DNA of 13,995 nucleotides from an uncultured Ruminococcus sp. (GTDB lineage: Bacteria; Bacillota; Clostridia; Oscillospirales; Ruminococcaceae): positions 1 to 13,995 of the forward strand of contig CAMWXM010000054.1 of the NCBI GenBank assembly GCA_947178195.1, in the 5' to 3' direction. Every line of letters begins with the position of its first letter. Position 1 is the stretch's first letter. This document shows positions 7,852-13,945 of the stretch, piece by piece. The notes beneath the pieces are model-generated. The model worked only from the letters and a program-made list of their open reading frames with translations. It ran no database searches and had not been told where the DNA came from. A program made the position numbers and the translations under genes.

Positions 7852-7984
7852 AGGCAAGTACTATTATGAACATTTTGGAGTATTTGCAGTTTCTATTATA
7901 TCCACATTAATTTTAGCAATAGCTTTGAAAAAGATATTTTCAAGGATTTTTAGTCCGATAGAAAAAAAGTTTTTATCATCATAA
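7838..7984 (+). CDS. Small single-helix membrane protein (48 aa)
   Basis: A 48-residue ORF beginning with ATGATG inside the last codons of the TPR gene and running past its stop. The product is a charged and aromatic N-terminus (MMRNKGKYYYEHF), one hydrophobic helix (about 13-30: FGVFAVSIISTLILAIAL), then a basic tail with KKIFSRIF and KKF, i.e. a typical small bitopic membrane protein. Either ATG (7838 or 7841) could be used. The ribosome binding site (AGAAG-like) is weak, so expression would rely on coupling to the TPR gene. In favour are the clean membrane topology and the fact that it fills most of the gap before the kinase. Against are the short length and lack of a recognisable family. 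A longer reading from 7709 is just TPR coding sequence in the wrong frame. Confidence 0.5.
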   Translation: MMRNKGKYYYEHFGVFAVSIISTLILAIALKKIFSRIFSPIEKKFLSS

Positions 7985-8035
7985 ATAAAGCGGCTGTTAT
8001 GTGATGCTGTCTATAATATGTTTTTGAAAGGAGCG

Positions 8036-8057
8036 TATGATTTAAATTTATATCATA
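8036..8057 (+). promoter_or_regulatory. Palindrome between the ribosome binding site and start of the sensor kinase
   Basis: A 22-base near-perfect palindrome: TATGAT (8036-8041) against ATCATA (8052-8057), with TAAA/TTTA continuing the symmetry after one T-T mismatch. It lies between a strong GAAAGGAG (8026-8033) and the kinase ATG (8068). Folded as a hairpin it would leave about 12 bases between the ribosome binding site and the ATG instead of 34. The first ATG after the site (8037) opens only ATG-ATT-TAA, a two-codon ORF. A TATAAT (8012-8017) lies upstream but has no good -35 partner. Confidence 0.4.
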
Positions 8058-8067
8058 CAGAACGTAT

Positions 8068-11000
8068 ATGAAAAAGAAAATTTTTACACATGAAATCTCT
8101 TTTGCGTTTCTGATTTTAATAGCTGTAATTTTTTTGTTCTTAAGATTCACTGTTCAGACAAGCAGTCGTATAGAGGAACAAAATAAAGAGTATGCGGCGG
8201 ACGCTTCGAAATTAAAGGTTGAGCAAATTGATGAAGAACTGAGAAACGCCCAAAGGCAAATTAATACATATGCTTATTTTGTTGGAGAAAGCCTGACTGA
8301 GCCTGTAGTTACGTTGGAAATGCTGAAAAAAATGGAGGAAAATGCCTATTTTGACGCTATTAATTTTACAGATGCTAAAGGCATCGATCATGCTTCAGAT
8401 GGAAGGATTACTGATGTAACTGAAAGATCGTTCTACAAAGACGGCATAAACGGAGGCAGCGGTACTGAGATTATATTTGACTCTTACTTTTTTGATGAAA
8501 CAATGGCATGCTTTTATGCGCCCATTCAATTTAACGGTCAGGTTATAGGCGTGCTGAGAGGCGCATTTCTGGCTGAGGAATATTTGAAACGTATGCTTAC
8601 TGCTACATATTTCGGAGAGGGAGCACAGGTGTTTCTGTGTTTACAGAACGGCAAAATTATTGCAAGTTCCAACAATATGACTTATGAAGGACATATTTTA
8701 GACGTATTGACGTCAGCGGATATGATCGATAAGGATACGGTAGCTCAGGTGCAGCAGGTTTTCGACAATGGTGGGACAGGAATCTTTGGATGTGACGATT
8801 CAAGTAAAACGGACAATATCTGTATTACACATCTACCCAACAATAACTTTGTTTTTGTGCAGACATTTCCGAAAAATATAACTCAGACTATGATTGGAAG
8901 AGGAAATGCTGCCGGAATCCAGCTTGAGATAATGCTTGTTGTCATATTCGCTGTTTATATTGTAGTTATTATTGTTCGTGCGAGACGCAAACGGAAGCAG
9001 CTGGAAAATGAAAACAAAGAGCTGGGATACATTATAAGCGGTGTTAATACGCTGTTTACAAGATTTGCTATGGTCGATTTTGAGAAGAATTCTTATCATT
9101 ATCTGGCAGGAACTAAGCCTTTGGACGGAACTATTGCAGCCGATGGACCATATCAGGATCTGATTGACTATTTTACCAAGTATGCAGAGGAAAGCGTACG
9201 ACAGGAATTTGTTGAATTTATGAGTAGTACTTCCATTGTTTCAGCAATGATGGAACATAACGACCTTCGGTATGAGCTTCATATGATTCGGAACGGACGT
9301 TCGGAATGGGAACACGTTAACGTTGTCTGCCTTGAACGAAAAGACGGTAAGACTGTAAAGGTATTATTTACCCGTCAGAATATTACGGAACTGAAGGAAA
9401 AAGATTTACATATTCAAGCTGAAAGATCCCTCGCAAACCGCAAAGAACGGCAGTATCAGGTGGCGATTATGTCAAGCTCCTTCTGTACCTGTGAATTTAA
9501 CCTGACACGAGATCTGATTGAACAGGATATTATCGCTAAAATAAATGAACAGAATGTATTCTGCCTTAAACAGGTGAATATGACAGCTCCCTGTAAGGTT
9601 TCAGAGTATTTTGAAAAATGGAAGCAGTATGTATTGCCTGAATCTATAAAGAGCTACTCTTCAACTGTCAATACGAAGTATTTGCTTGAACGATTTGAAA
9701 ATGGCGATAGAGAGGTTGTTGCAGAGTATTGGAGCGAAGGCCTGGGTACAGAGCTAATGTGTGTACGTCAGTCATTTGTTATGACAAGAGATGAAAACAC
9801 AGATGATATTATGGTCATGGTGATTTCAAAGGATATCACAGAACAGGTAAAGCAGCAGAGAGAACAGACTCAGGCACTTCAGGACGCATTAATGCAGGCA
9901 CAGCATGCAAATGCGGCAAAAACCACATTTTTATCAAATATGTCCCACGATATACGTACTCCTATGAATGCAATTATTGGTTTTTCTACAATTGCTGTCA
10001 ATCATATTGACAACAAAGATCAGGTTCTGGAATGTATTCAGAAGGTGTTGGCGTCAAGTAATCATTTGCTTAGTCTTATTAACGATATTCTTGACATGAG
10101 CAGGATCGAAAGCGGAAAAATACAAATCAAGGAACAGGAATGCAATATTTCTGAAATCATTCATAACCTAGTAAATATTATCCAGCCTCAGGTCAAAGCA
10201 AAACAGCTTGAATTATTTATAGATACCGTTGAGGTTATTAACGAGAATATTATCGCCGATCCTCTTAAACTGAATCAGGTGTTTATCAATTTGCTGAGCA
10301 ATGCGGTGAAGTATACTCCTGCTGAAGGAATACTTTCTTTCAGGATCATTCAGAAAAGCACATTCCGTCACGGCTATGGTGTTTATCAGTTTATCATCAA
10401 GGATAACGGTATAGGAATGTCACCTGAATTTGTAAAGCATATCTTTGAACCCTTTGAACGTGAGCAGACAGTAACCCGGAGCGGTATTCAGGGAACAGGT
10501 CTTGGAATGGCTATCACAAAAAATATCGTTGAAATGATGAACGGAACAATAGATGTGGAAAGTGAGAAGGGTAAGGGCAGTACCTTTACGGTAGAGCTTG
10601 AATTAAGACTTCAGGATACAGAACATACTGAGGAACAGATTAAGGAGCTGGAAAATCTGAGGGCATTGGTTGTGGACGATGACTTAAATGCCTGCGATAG
10701 TGCATGCAGAATGCTCAAACAGCTTGGTATGCGCTCTGAGTGGACGACCTCCGGCAGAGAGGCGGCATATCGTGCAAAAACCGCCTTTGCTGAAGGAGAC
10801 GCTTATCATACATTTATTATTGATTGGCAGATGCCCGGACTCAGCGGAGTGGAAACAGCAAGAAAAATCCGCAATGTAGTTGGTGAAAATATTCCAATTA
10901 TAATTCTGACGGCATATGACTGGTCGGATATTGAGGAAGAAGCAAAGACAGCCGGTGTTACTGCATTCTGTGCAAAACCGTTGTTTATGTCTGATCTGAA

Positions 11001-11454
11001 AACGGTGTTGCTTGCTGCGAACAATCTGGTAGAAAAGAAGGAAACAGCTCCTGAATGGACCAAGGCGGATTTCTCGGGAAAGCGTATATTGTTGGTGGAG
11101 GACAACGAGCTGAATCGTGAAATCGCAGAAGTAATTCTGGAAGAGGCTGGCTTTGTTATTGATACGGCACCGGATGGCACCGATGCGGTAGCAATTATGG
11201 AAAGGGTTGAAGAAAATTATTATGACGCAATCCTTATGGATGTTCAGATGCCCATTATGAATGGGTATGAAGCGACTAAAACTATACGCCAGCTTTCAAG
11301 AAATGATGTAAAGAAATTGCCTATTATCGCAATGACCGCTAATGCTCTGGAAGACGACAAGGAAGCAGCGTTTAAGTGTGGAATGAATGCACATATTGCA
11401 AAACCACTGGATATGGAAGTATTTATATCCGTTCTTAAGAAGTTTCTTGGCTAA
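8068..11454 (+). CDS. Hybrid sensor histidine kinase, Cache sensor, two receiver domains
   Basis: An 1128-residue membrane sensor kinase. Order: membrane helix (about 10-29); extracellular Cache-like ligand-binding domain (about 30-285) with FYAPIQFNGQVIGVLRGAF; second helix (about 288-305) followed by RARRKRK; one or two PAS-like regions (about 320-595); coiled linker; HisKA with phospho-acceptor His627 in FLSNMSHDIRTPMN; HATPase with N box Asn745 (LLSNAVKY), Asp779 in DNGIGMS and GTGLGMAI; receiver 1 (about 866-985) with Asp919 in FIIDWQMPG; receiver 2 (about 1006-1126) with Asp1058 in ILMDVQMPIMNG. All catalytic residues are present. It lacks a DNA-binding output domain, an HPt domain and a neighbouring response regulator, so its partner lies elsewhere. 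In-frame upstream codons reach a stop at 8038-8040 with no other start. The ATG has no ribosome binding site at normal distance (see the palindrome). The ligand is unknown. Confidence 0.93.
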   Translation: MKKKIFTHEISFAFLILIAVIFLFLRFTVQTSSRIEEQNKEYAADASKLKVEQIDEELRNAQRQINTYAYFVGESLTEPVVTLEMLKKMEENAYFDAINFTDAKGIDHASDGRITDVTERSFYKDGINGGSGTEIIFDSYFFDETMACFYAPIQFNGQVIGVLRGAFLAEEYLKRMLTATYFGEGAQVFLCLQNGKIIASSNNMTYEGHILDVLTSADMIDKDTVAQVQQVFDNGGTGIFGCDDSSKTDNICITHLPNNNFVFVQTFPKNITQTMIGRGNAAGIQLEIMLVVIFAVYIVVIIVRARRKRKQLENENKELGYIISGVNTLFTRFAMVDFEKNSYHYLAGTKPLDGTIAADGPYQDLIDYFTKYAEESVRQEFVEFMSSTSIVSAMMEHNDLRYELHMIRNGRSEWEHVNVVCLERKDGKTVKVLFTRQNITELKEKDLHIQAERSLANRKERQYQVAIMSSSFCTCEFNLTRDLIEQDIIAKINEQNVFCLKQVNMTAPCKVSEYFEKWKQYVLPESIKSYSSTVNTKYLLERFENGDREVVAEYWSEGLGTELMCVRQSFVMTRDENTDDIMVMVISKDITEQVKQQREQTQALQDALMQAQHANAAKTTFLSNMSHDIRTPMNAIIGFSTIAVNHIDNKDQVLECIQKVLASSNHLLSLINDILDMSRIESGKIQIKEQECNISEIIHNLVNIIQPQVKAKQLELFIDTVEVINENIIADPLKLNQVFINLLSNAVKYTPAEGILSFRIIQKSTFRHGYGVYQFIIKDNGIGMSPEFVKHIFEPFEREQTVTRSGIQGTGLGMAITKNIVEMMNGTIDVESEKGKGSTFTVELELRLQDTEHTEEQIKELENLRALVVDDDLNACDSACRMLKQLGMRSEWTTSGREAAYRAKTAFAEGDAYHTFIIDWQMPGLSGVETARKIRNVVGENIPIIILTAYDWSDIEEEAKTAGVTAFCAKPLFMSDLKTVLLAANNLVEKKETAPEWTKADFSGKRILLVEDNELNREIAEVILEEAGFVIDTAPDGTDAVAIMERVEENYYDAILMDVQMPIMNGYEATKTIRQLSRNDVKKLPIIAMTANALEDDKEAAFKCGMNAHIAKPLDMEVFISVLKKFLG

Positions 11455-11455
11455 T

Positions 11456-11491
11456 AAAAAGCTCGCCATATTGAATTATGGTGAGCTTTTT
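11456..11491. terminator. Bidirectional terminator between the sensor kinase and cdd
   Basis: AAAAAGCTCGCCATA pairs with TATGGTGAGCTTTTT around a 6-base loop: a stem of about 15 bp with one G-T pair, with A-tract and T-tract at the two sides. On the plus strand it starts 2 bases after the kinase stop; on the minus strand it lies about 20 bases after the cdd stop. It therefore serves both convergent units. Confidence 0.92.
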
Positions 11492-11509
11492 CATTAATCG
11501 TTATATATT

Positions 11510-11896
11510 TTATAATTTAAAAGAATAGGGCAGAAGTTCTTCTAAAGTGAAGATATTATCCGAAAGCACTATCTTAAAATCATTTTCGCCAAATTCGCTC
11601 ATTACCTGTCTGCAGGCGCCACAGGGATAACAGGAACTGCTGAAATCATCGCTGCCGCTTCCGGCAATGGCGATAGCTTCAAAATCTCTTTTTCCTTCTG
11701 ACACTGCTTTGAATATGGCAGTACGTTCCGCACAGACACCGAGAGGATAAGCGGCATTTTCGATATTGCAGCCGGTATAAATTGTTCCGTCTTTACAGAG
11801 TAAGGCTGCTCCAACTCTGAACTGTGAATAGGGCGAATATGAGCTTTCCGACGCTTTAACAGCCATATTAAAAAGCTTTGTATATTTTTCTTCCAT
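11510..11896 (-). CDS. cdd: Cytidine deaminase
   Basis: A 128-residue zinc enzyme that deaminates cytidine and deoxycytidine to uridine and deoxyuridine in pyrimidine salvage. The substrate-side motif is NIENAAYPLGVCAERTAIF, with zinc ligand Cys55 and proton shuttle Glu57. The second half of the zinc site is CYPCGACRQ, with Cys92 and Cys95. YSPYSQFRVGAALL is the usual N-terminal motif. The length matches the short homotetrameric class. I start at 11896 rather than the ATG at 11908: the second ATG has GGAG 6 bases upstream, the first has no ribosome binding site, and family members begin close to this point. It lies downstream of ackA on the same strand, separated by a long hairpin, so it may be read through from ackA or have its own weak promoter. 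Confidence 0.95.
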   Translation of the reverse strand: MEEKYTKLFNMAVKASESSYSPYSQFRVGAALLCKDGTIYTGCNIENAAYPLGVCAERTAIFKAVSEGKRDFEAIAIAGSGSDDFSSSCYPCGACRQVMSEFGENDFKIVLSDNIFTLEELLPYSFKL

Positions 11897-11912
11897 TTTT
11901 ATCTCCATATTT

Positions 11913-11955
11913 TTTAAGACATCACCGCAATGTATTTATGCGATGATGTCTTAAA
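11913..11955 (-). repeat. Long inverted repeat between ackA and cdd
   Basis: Arms at 11913-11929 and 11939-11955 pair at 16 of 17 positions, with one C-A mismatch, around a 9-base loop. Neither strand has a T-run after the stem, so it is not a standard intrinsic terminator for either direction. It lies 11 bases after the ackA stop and 6 bases before the cdd ribosome binding site. As RNA it could stabilise ackA mRNA or mark a processing site; as DNA it could be an operator. A weak promoter-like pair (TTTACT, then TAAATA, on the minus strand) overlaps it. Confidence 0.6.
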
Positions 11956-11966
11956 GTAAAATGTTT

Positions 11967-13166
11967 TTATTTTGAAATCAGCGACAATGTATCTCTTGCG
12001 ATAAGAAGCTCTTCGTTTGTAGGAATGACCCAGACTTCAACCTTTGAATCCGGCACTGAAATTTTCGTAAGGCTTCCTTTTACAGTTTTATTAAGTTCAG
12101 TATCTATCTTGATTCCTAAGAAGTCCATATTTGTGCATACGCCTTCACGTACCTCCCATGAATTTTCACCGATACCGCCGGTAAAGATAACAGCATCAAG
12201 ACCGTTCATGATTGCCGAATAAGAGCCGATAAATTTCTTGATCTCATAGCGGAGCATATCGGCTGTAAGCTGAGCCTTTGCATCACCGTTATGAATAGCT
12301 TCGTAAATTTCTCTGTTATCAGAAGAAATATTTGAAACGCCTAAAAATCCACATTTTTTATTAAGATAATTGCTCATTTCATCAGCGTTAAGACCAAGCT
12401 TTTTTGCAAGGAAGGTTACTGCCGAGGCATCGATAGCGCCGCTTCGTGTACCCATAATAATACCGTCGAGAGGAGTAAATCCCATGGAGGTATCAATAGA
12501 TTTGCCGTTTTCAATTGCAGTAATGGAAGAACCGTTTCCGAGATGGCAGGAAACCACCTTTATATCCTTTAAGTCTTTGCCCATTGCTTCTGCAAGAGCG
12601 GAGGATACAAATCTGTGAGAAGTGCCGTGGAAGCCGTATTTTCTTACGTGATATTTTTCGTAATCCTCATAAGGGATACCGTACATATAAGCCTTCGGAG
12701 GCATTGTCTGATGGAAAGCGGTATCGAAAACGGCTACCTGAGGAACATCTGCGGAGAAAACCTTTTTGCATGCTCTTAAAGCAAGAGCGTGTGCATGGTT
12801 ATGTACAGGCGCAAGCTCTGCAAGCTCGTCTATCTTGTCGATGACCTCGTCCGTCACCATTGTTGTCTGGCAGAATATTTCAGCACCCTGAACGATTCTG
12901 TGACCAACTGCTGAAATTTCGGACATATCCTTTATGACCGACGCATCGCCTGTGGTAAGAGCTTCGACCAGCTTTTCAAAAGCTTCGGTATGGGTAGGAA
13001 AACTGCAGTCCTGGTCGAGCTTTCTGCCGTCTGAGGTCTTGTGTGAGATATGACCGTCAATACCTATTCTGTCGCAATTTCCTTTTGCAAGAACTTTTTC
13101 GCCTTCCATATCAATAAGCTGATATTTCAGTGATGAGCTTCCTGCATTTACAACTAAAATCAACAT
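11967..13166 (-). CDS. ackA: Acetate kinase
   Basis: A 399-residue cytoplasmic enzyme that makes ATP and acetate from acetyl phosphate and ADP, the last step of acetate fermentation, and can run in reverse. Family signatures are in order: VVNAGSSSLKYQL (4-16, with Asn7), GHRIVQGAE (substrate-contacting Arg), FDTAFHQTMP (catalytic Asp), KYGFHGTSHRFV, CHLGNGSSITAI (phosphate-binding loop), MGTRSGAID, IFTGGIGENS (adenosine-binding) and PTNEELLIARDT near the C-terminus (metal-binding Glu). Length is typical and the frame is intact. The start has AAAGG (13178-13182) 11 bases upstream, and a good promoter lies further up. Phosphotransacetylase (pta), its usual partner, is not next to it in this window. 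cdd follows downstream. Confidence 0.97.
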   Translation of the reverse strand: MLILVVNAGSSSLKYQLIDMEGEKVLAKGNCDRIGIDGHISHKTSDGRKLDQDCSFPTHTEAFEKLVEALTTGDASVIKDMSEISAVGHRIVQGAEIFCQTTMVTDEVIDKIDELAELAPVHNHAHALALRACKKVFSADVPQVAVFDTAFHQTMPPKAYMYGIPYEDYEKYHVRKYGFHGTSHRFVSSALAEAMGKDLKDIKVVSCHLGNGSSITAIENGKSIDTSMGFTPLDGIIMGTRSGAIDASAVTFLAKKLGLNADEMSNYLNKKCGFLGVSNISSDNREIYEAIHNGDAKAQLTADMLRYEIKKFIGSYSAIMNGLDAVIFTGGIGENSWEVREGVCTNMDFLGIKIDTELNKTVKGSLTKISVPDSKVEVWVIPTNEELLIARDTLSLISK

Positions 13167-13249
13167 TTGTAAAACAACCTTTCAAATAAAATTTATGTTC
13201 AGTCAACTGCACGGGGTTGTGGTGGTCTTTGTACAGTATTACCTATACA

Positions 13250-13278
13250 ATTATACAACTTTTTCAAAGGAAAATCAA
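13250..13278 (-). promoter_or_regulatory. Promoter of ackA
   Basis: On the minus strand, TTGATT (13273-13278) and a perfect TATAAT (13250-13255) are separated by 17 bases, predicting a start near 13243 and a leader of about 77 bases. The upstream 32-bp repeat copy ends 12 bases before the -35. I see no riboswitch-like structure in the leader. Confidence 0.75.
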
Positions 13279-13289
13279 GCTTTTTTTAT

Positions 13290-13321
13290 TTATTTTTCAC
13301 ATGGATAATTGTTTTATATAA
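13290..13321. repeat. 32-bp direct repeat, copy 1
   Basis: Identical over 32 bases to 13914-13945 in the same orientation; both contain TTTTTCACATGGATAATTG. The match stops abruptly on both sides. This copy lies just upstream of the ackA -35. The two copies enclose the toxin-antitoxin module. Confidence 0.9.
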
Positions 13322-13503
13322 AAAAATTTCCGTCTGACAGCATTTAAGCTACTTTTTGAGACATTAGTAAAAATTTATCGGCAAGTAAAGGCAAAATAAA
13401 TTTTTTTGCTCTTATTGAGTAATTATGCATACAGCAGCTTTTGTATCTTCAAAAATCATATGGGTGAAGTAGAAGAGGAAGAAAAATTTTTTAAAAAAGT
13501 AGG
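13322..13503. other. Intergenic AT-rich stretch with nothing recognised
   Basis: Between repeat copy 1 and the antitoxin promoter I find no ORF with a ribosome binding site, no strong hairpin and no promoter pair. It is A- and T-rich with short runs. Confidence 0.5.
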
Positions 13504-13532
13504 TTGACATAATTCGTTAAATATAGTATAAT
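13504..13532 (+). promoter_or_regulatory. Consensus promoter of the antitoxin RNA
   Basis: A perfect TTGACA (13504-13509), an exact 17-base spacer and a perfect TATAAT (13527-13532). No protein start follows; the transcript enters a structured sequence that ends at a terminator about 90 bases later, as expected for a highly expressed small RNA. Confidence 0.9.
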
Positions 13533-13538
13533 AATAAA

Positions 13539-13628
13539 AAGGAGCATACCGATAAGCGGTCGCTCCCAAATAATTAGGTTAAAAATAACCGCCTTAGTTT
13601 AGTCGCTGAGGGCGGTTATTTCCTTTTA
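13539..13628 (+). ncRNA. Type I antitoxin RNA (antisense to the toxin mRNA 3' end)
   Basis: A predicted RNA of about 90 nt. The 5' part folds as GGAGC-AU-ACCG-loop-CGGU-C-GCUCC (13541-13566), followed by a single-stranded AU-rich linker and the terminator hairpin (13584-13620). It is convergent with the toxin gene and overlaps the 3' end of the toxin mRNA by about 45-50 nt, including the toxin's last codons. The segment UCGCUCCC (13560-13567) is complementary, with one G-U pair, to the toxin ribosome binding site region GGGAGUGA (minus strand of 13723-13730). That allows a second contact that would block translation, as known for the Fst/par family. Ends are predicted from the promoter and terminator and have not been measured. 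Confidence 0.8.
13584..13620. terminator. Bidirectional terminator shared by toxin and antitoxin
   Basis: AATAACCGCC (13584-13593) pairs perfectly with GGCGGTTATT (13611-13620), giving 10 bp around a 17-base loop. On the plus strand it is followed by a T-rich TCCTTTTATT; on the minus strand by ATTTTT within the extended stem. The toxin stop codon (13616-13618) lies inside the stem. Confidence 0.88.
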
Positions 13629-13717
13629 TTATGAAAAATTACATATACGGATGATGCAAACGATGTTAGAAAAATTCCTAACTGTATCAATTCATCCCAT
13701 GTTACAAAGTTATTCAT
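13616..13717 (-). CDS. Holin-like type I toxin peptide (Fst / Hol-Tox family)
   Basis: A 33-residue peptide: a polar N-terminus MNNFVTWDELIQ, a hydrophobic helix LGIFLTSFASSVYVIF (about 13-28) and a short basic tail HNKRK. This layout is that of the plasmid Fst toxin and the chromosomal putative holin-like toxins of Firmicutes, which insert in the cell's own membrane when over-expressed. The ATG has GGGGAG 8 bases upstream. The gene has its own promoter, an SD-sequestering hairpin and a shared terminator, and is opposed by a convergent small RNA. The family call rests on length, topology and locus layout rather than a database match. Its stop lies in the terminator stem. Confidence 0.82.
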   Translation of the reverse strand: MNNFVTWDELIQLGIFLTSFASSVYVIFHNKRK

Positions 13718-13724
13718 ATATATC

Positions 13725-13741
13725 ACTCCCCATCTGGGAGT
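13725..13741 (-). promoter_or_regulatory. Hairpin burying the toxin ribosome binding site
   Basis: On the minus strand ACTCCC (13736-13741) and GGGAGT (13725-13730) form a perfect 6-bp stem around the loop AGATG. Most of the GGGGAG ribosome binding site (13726-13731) is in the paired arm, so the toxin mRNA should be poorly translated until it is processed or refolded. A second 5-bp stem, GTAGG/CCTAC, can form directly upstream. Confidence 0.75.
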
Positions 13742-13781
13742 AGGATTGACCACCTACCGTTTTCAAGTATGCTCTATTTTT

Positions 13782-13810
13782 ATTATACATTATTCGACAA
13801 GATATGCCAA
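13782..13810 (-). promoter_or_regulatory. Promoter of the toxin mRNA
   Basis: On the minus strand TTGGCA (13805-13810), a 17-base spacer and a perfect TATAAT (13782-13787). Start predicted near 13775, giving a leader of about 58 nt and an mRNA of about 195 nt ending at the shared terminator. Confidence 0.85.
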
Positions 13811-13913
13811 TGAATAAATTTTATCAGAAGTGACTAAAAGCAGTTTTATTAATAGGCTTAAACTTTATAATTTAGCTTTAGCGCTAATCAACGCTAATAG
13901 TATATTTCTGTAC
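13811..13913. other. Intergenic stretch with a small inverted/direct repeat
   Basis: No gene is seen. TTAGCG (13878-13883) and CGCTAA (13892-13897) form a 6-bp inverted repeat with an 8-base loop. The same site also reads as two CGCTAAT direct repeats (13882-13888, 13892-13898) spaced 10 bases apart. There is no T-tract. It could be a protein-binding site. Confidence 0.35.
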
Positions 13914-13945
13914 TTATTTTTCACATGGATAATTGTTTTATATAA
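13914..13945. repeat. 32-bp direct repeat, copy 2
   Basis: Exact copy of 13290-13321 in the same orientation, starting 624 bases downstream of it. The sequences beyond both ends differ from those around copy 1. The remaining 50 bases of the window hold no recognisable gene. Confidence 0.9.

Noticed and set aside
8037..8045. ATG-ATT-TAA as the true start of the sensor kinase through a frameshift
   Set aside because: The ORF stops after two codons and a different frame would be needed; nothing before 8068 encodes conserved kinase sequence. Kept only as a leader oddity.
10806..11180. 124-codon minus-strand ORF opposite the receiver domains
   Set aside because: Shadow of conserved receiver-domain coding sequence.
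11897..11908. First ATG of cdd (four extra residues)
   Set aside because: No ribosome binding site, whereas GGAG is correctly placed for the second ATG.
1297..13166. Functional link between the acetate-using TmcAL and acetate kinase in the same window
   Set aside because: They are about 9 kb apart on opposite strands with several independent transcription units between; shared acetate chemistry alone is not evidence.
13290..13945. CRISPR array or transposon from the 32-bp repeats
   Set aside because: There are only two copies more than 590 bp apart, with no terminal inverted repeats, transposase, integrase or cas gene.
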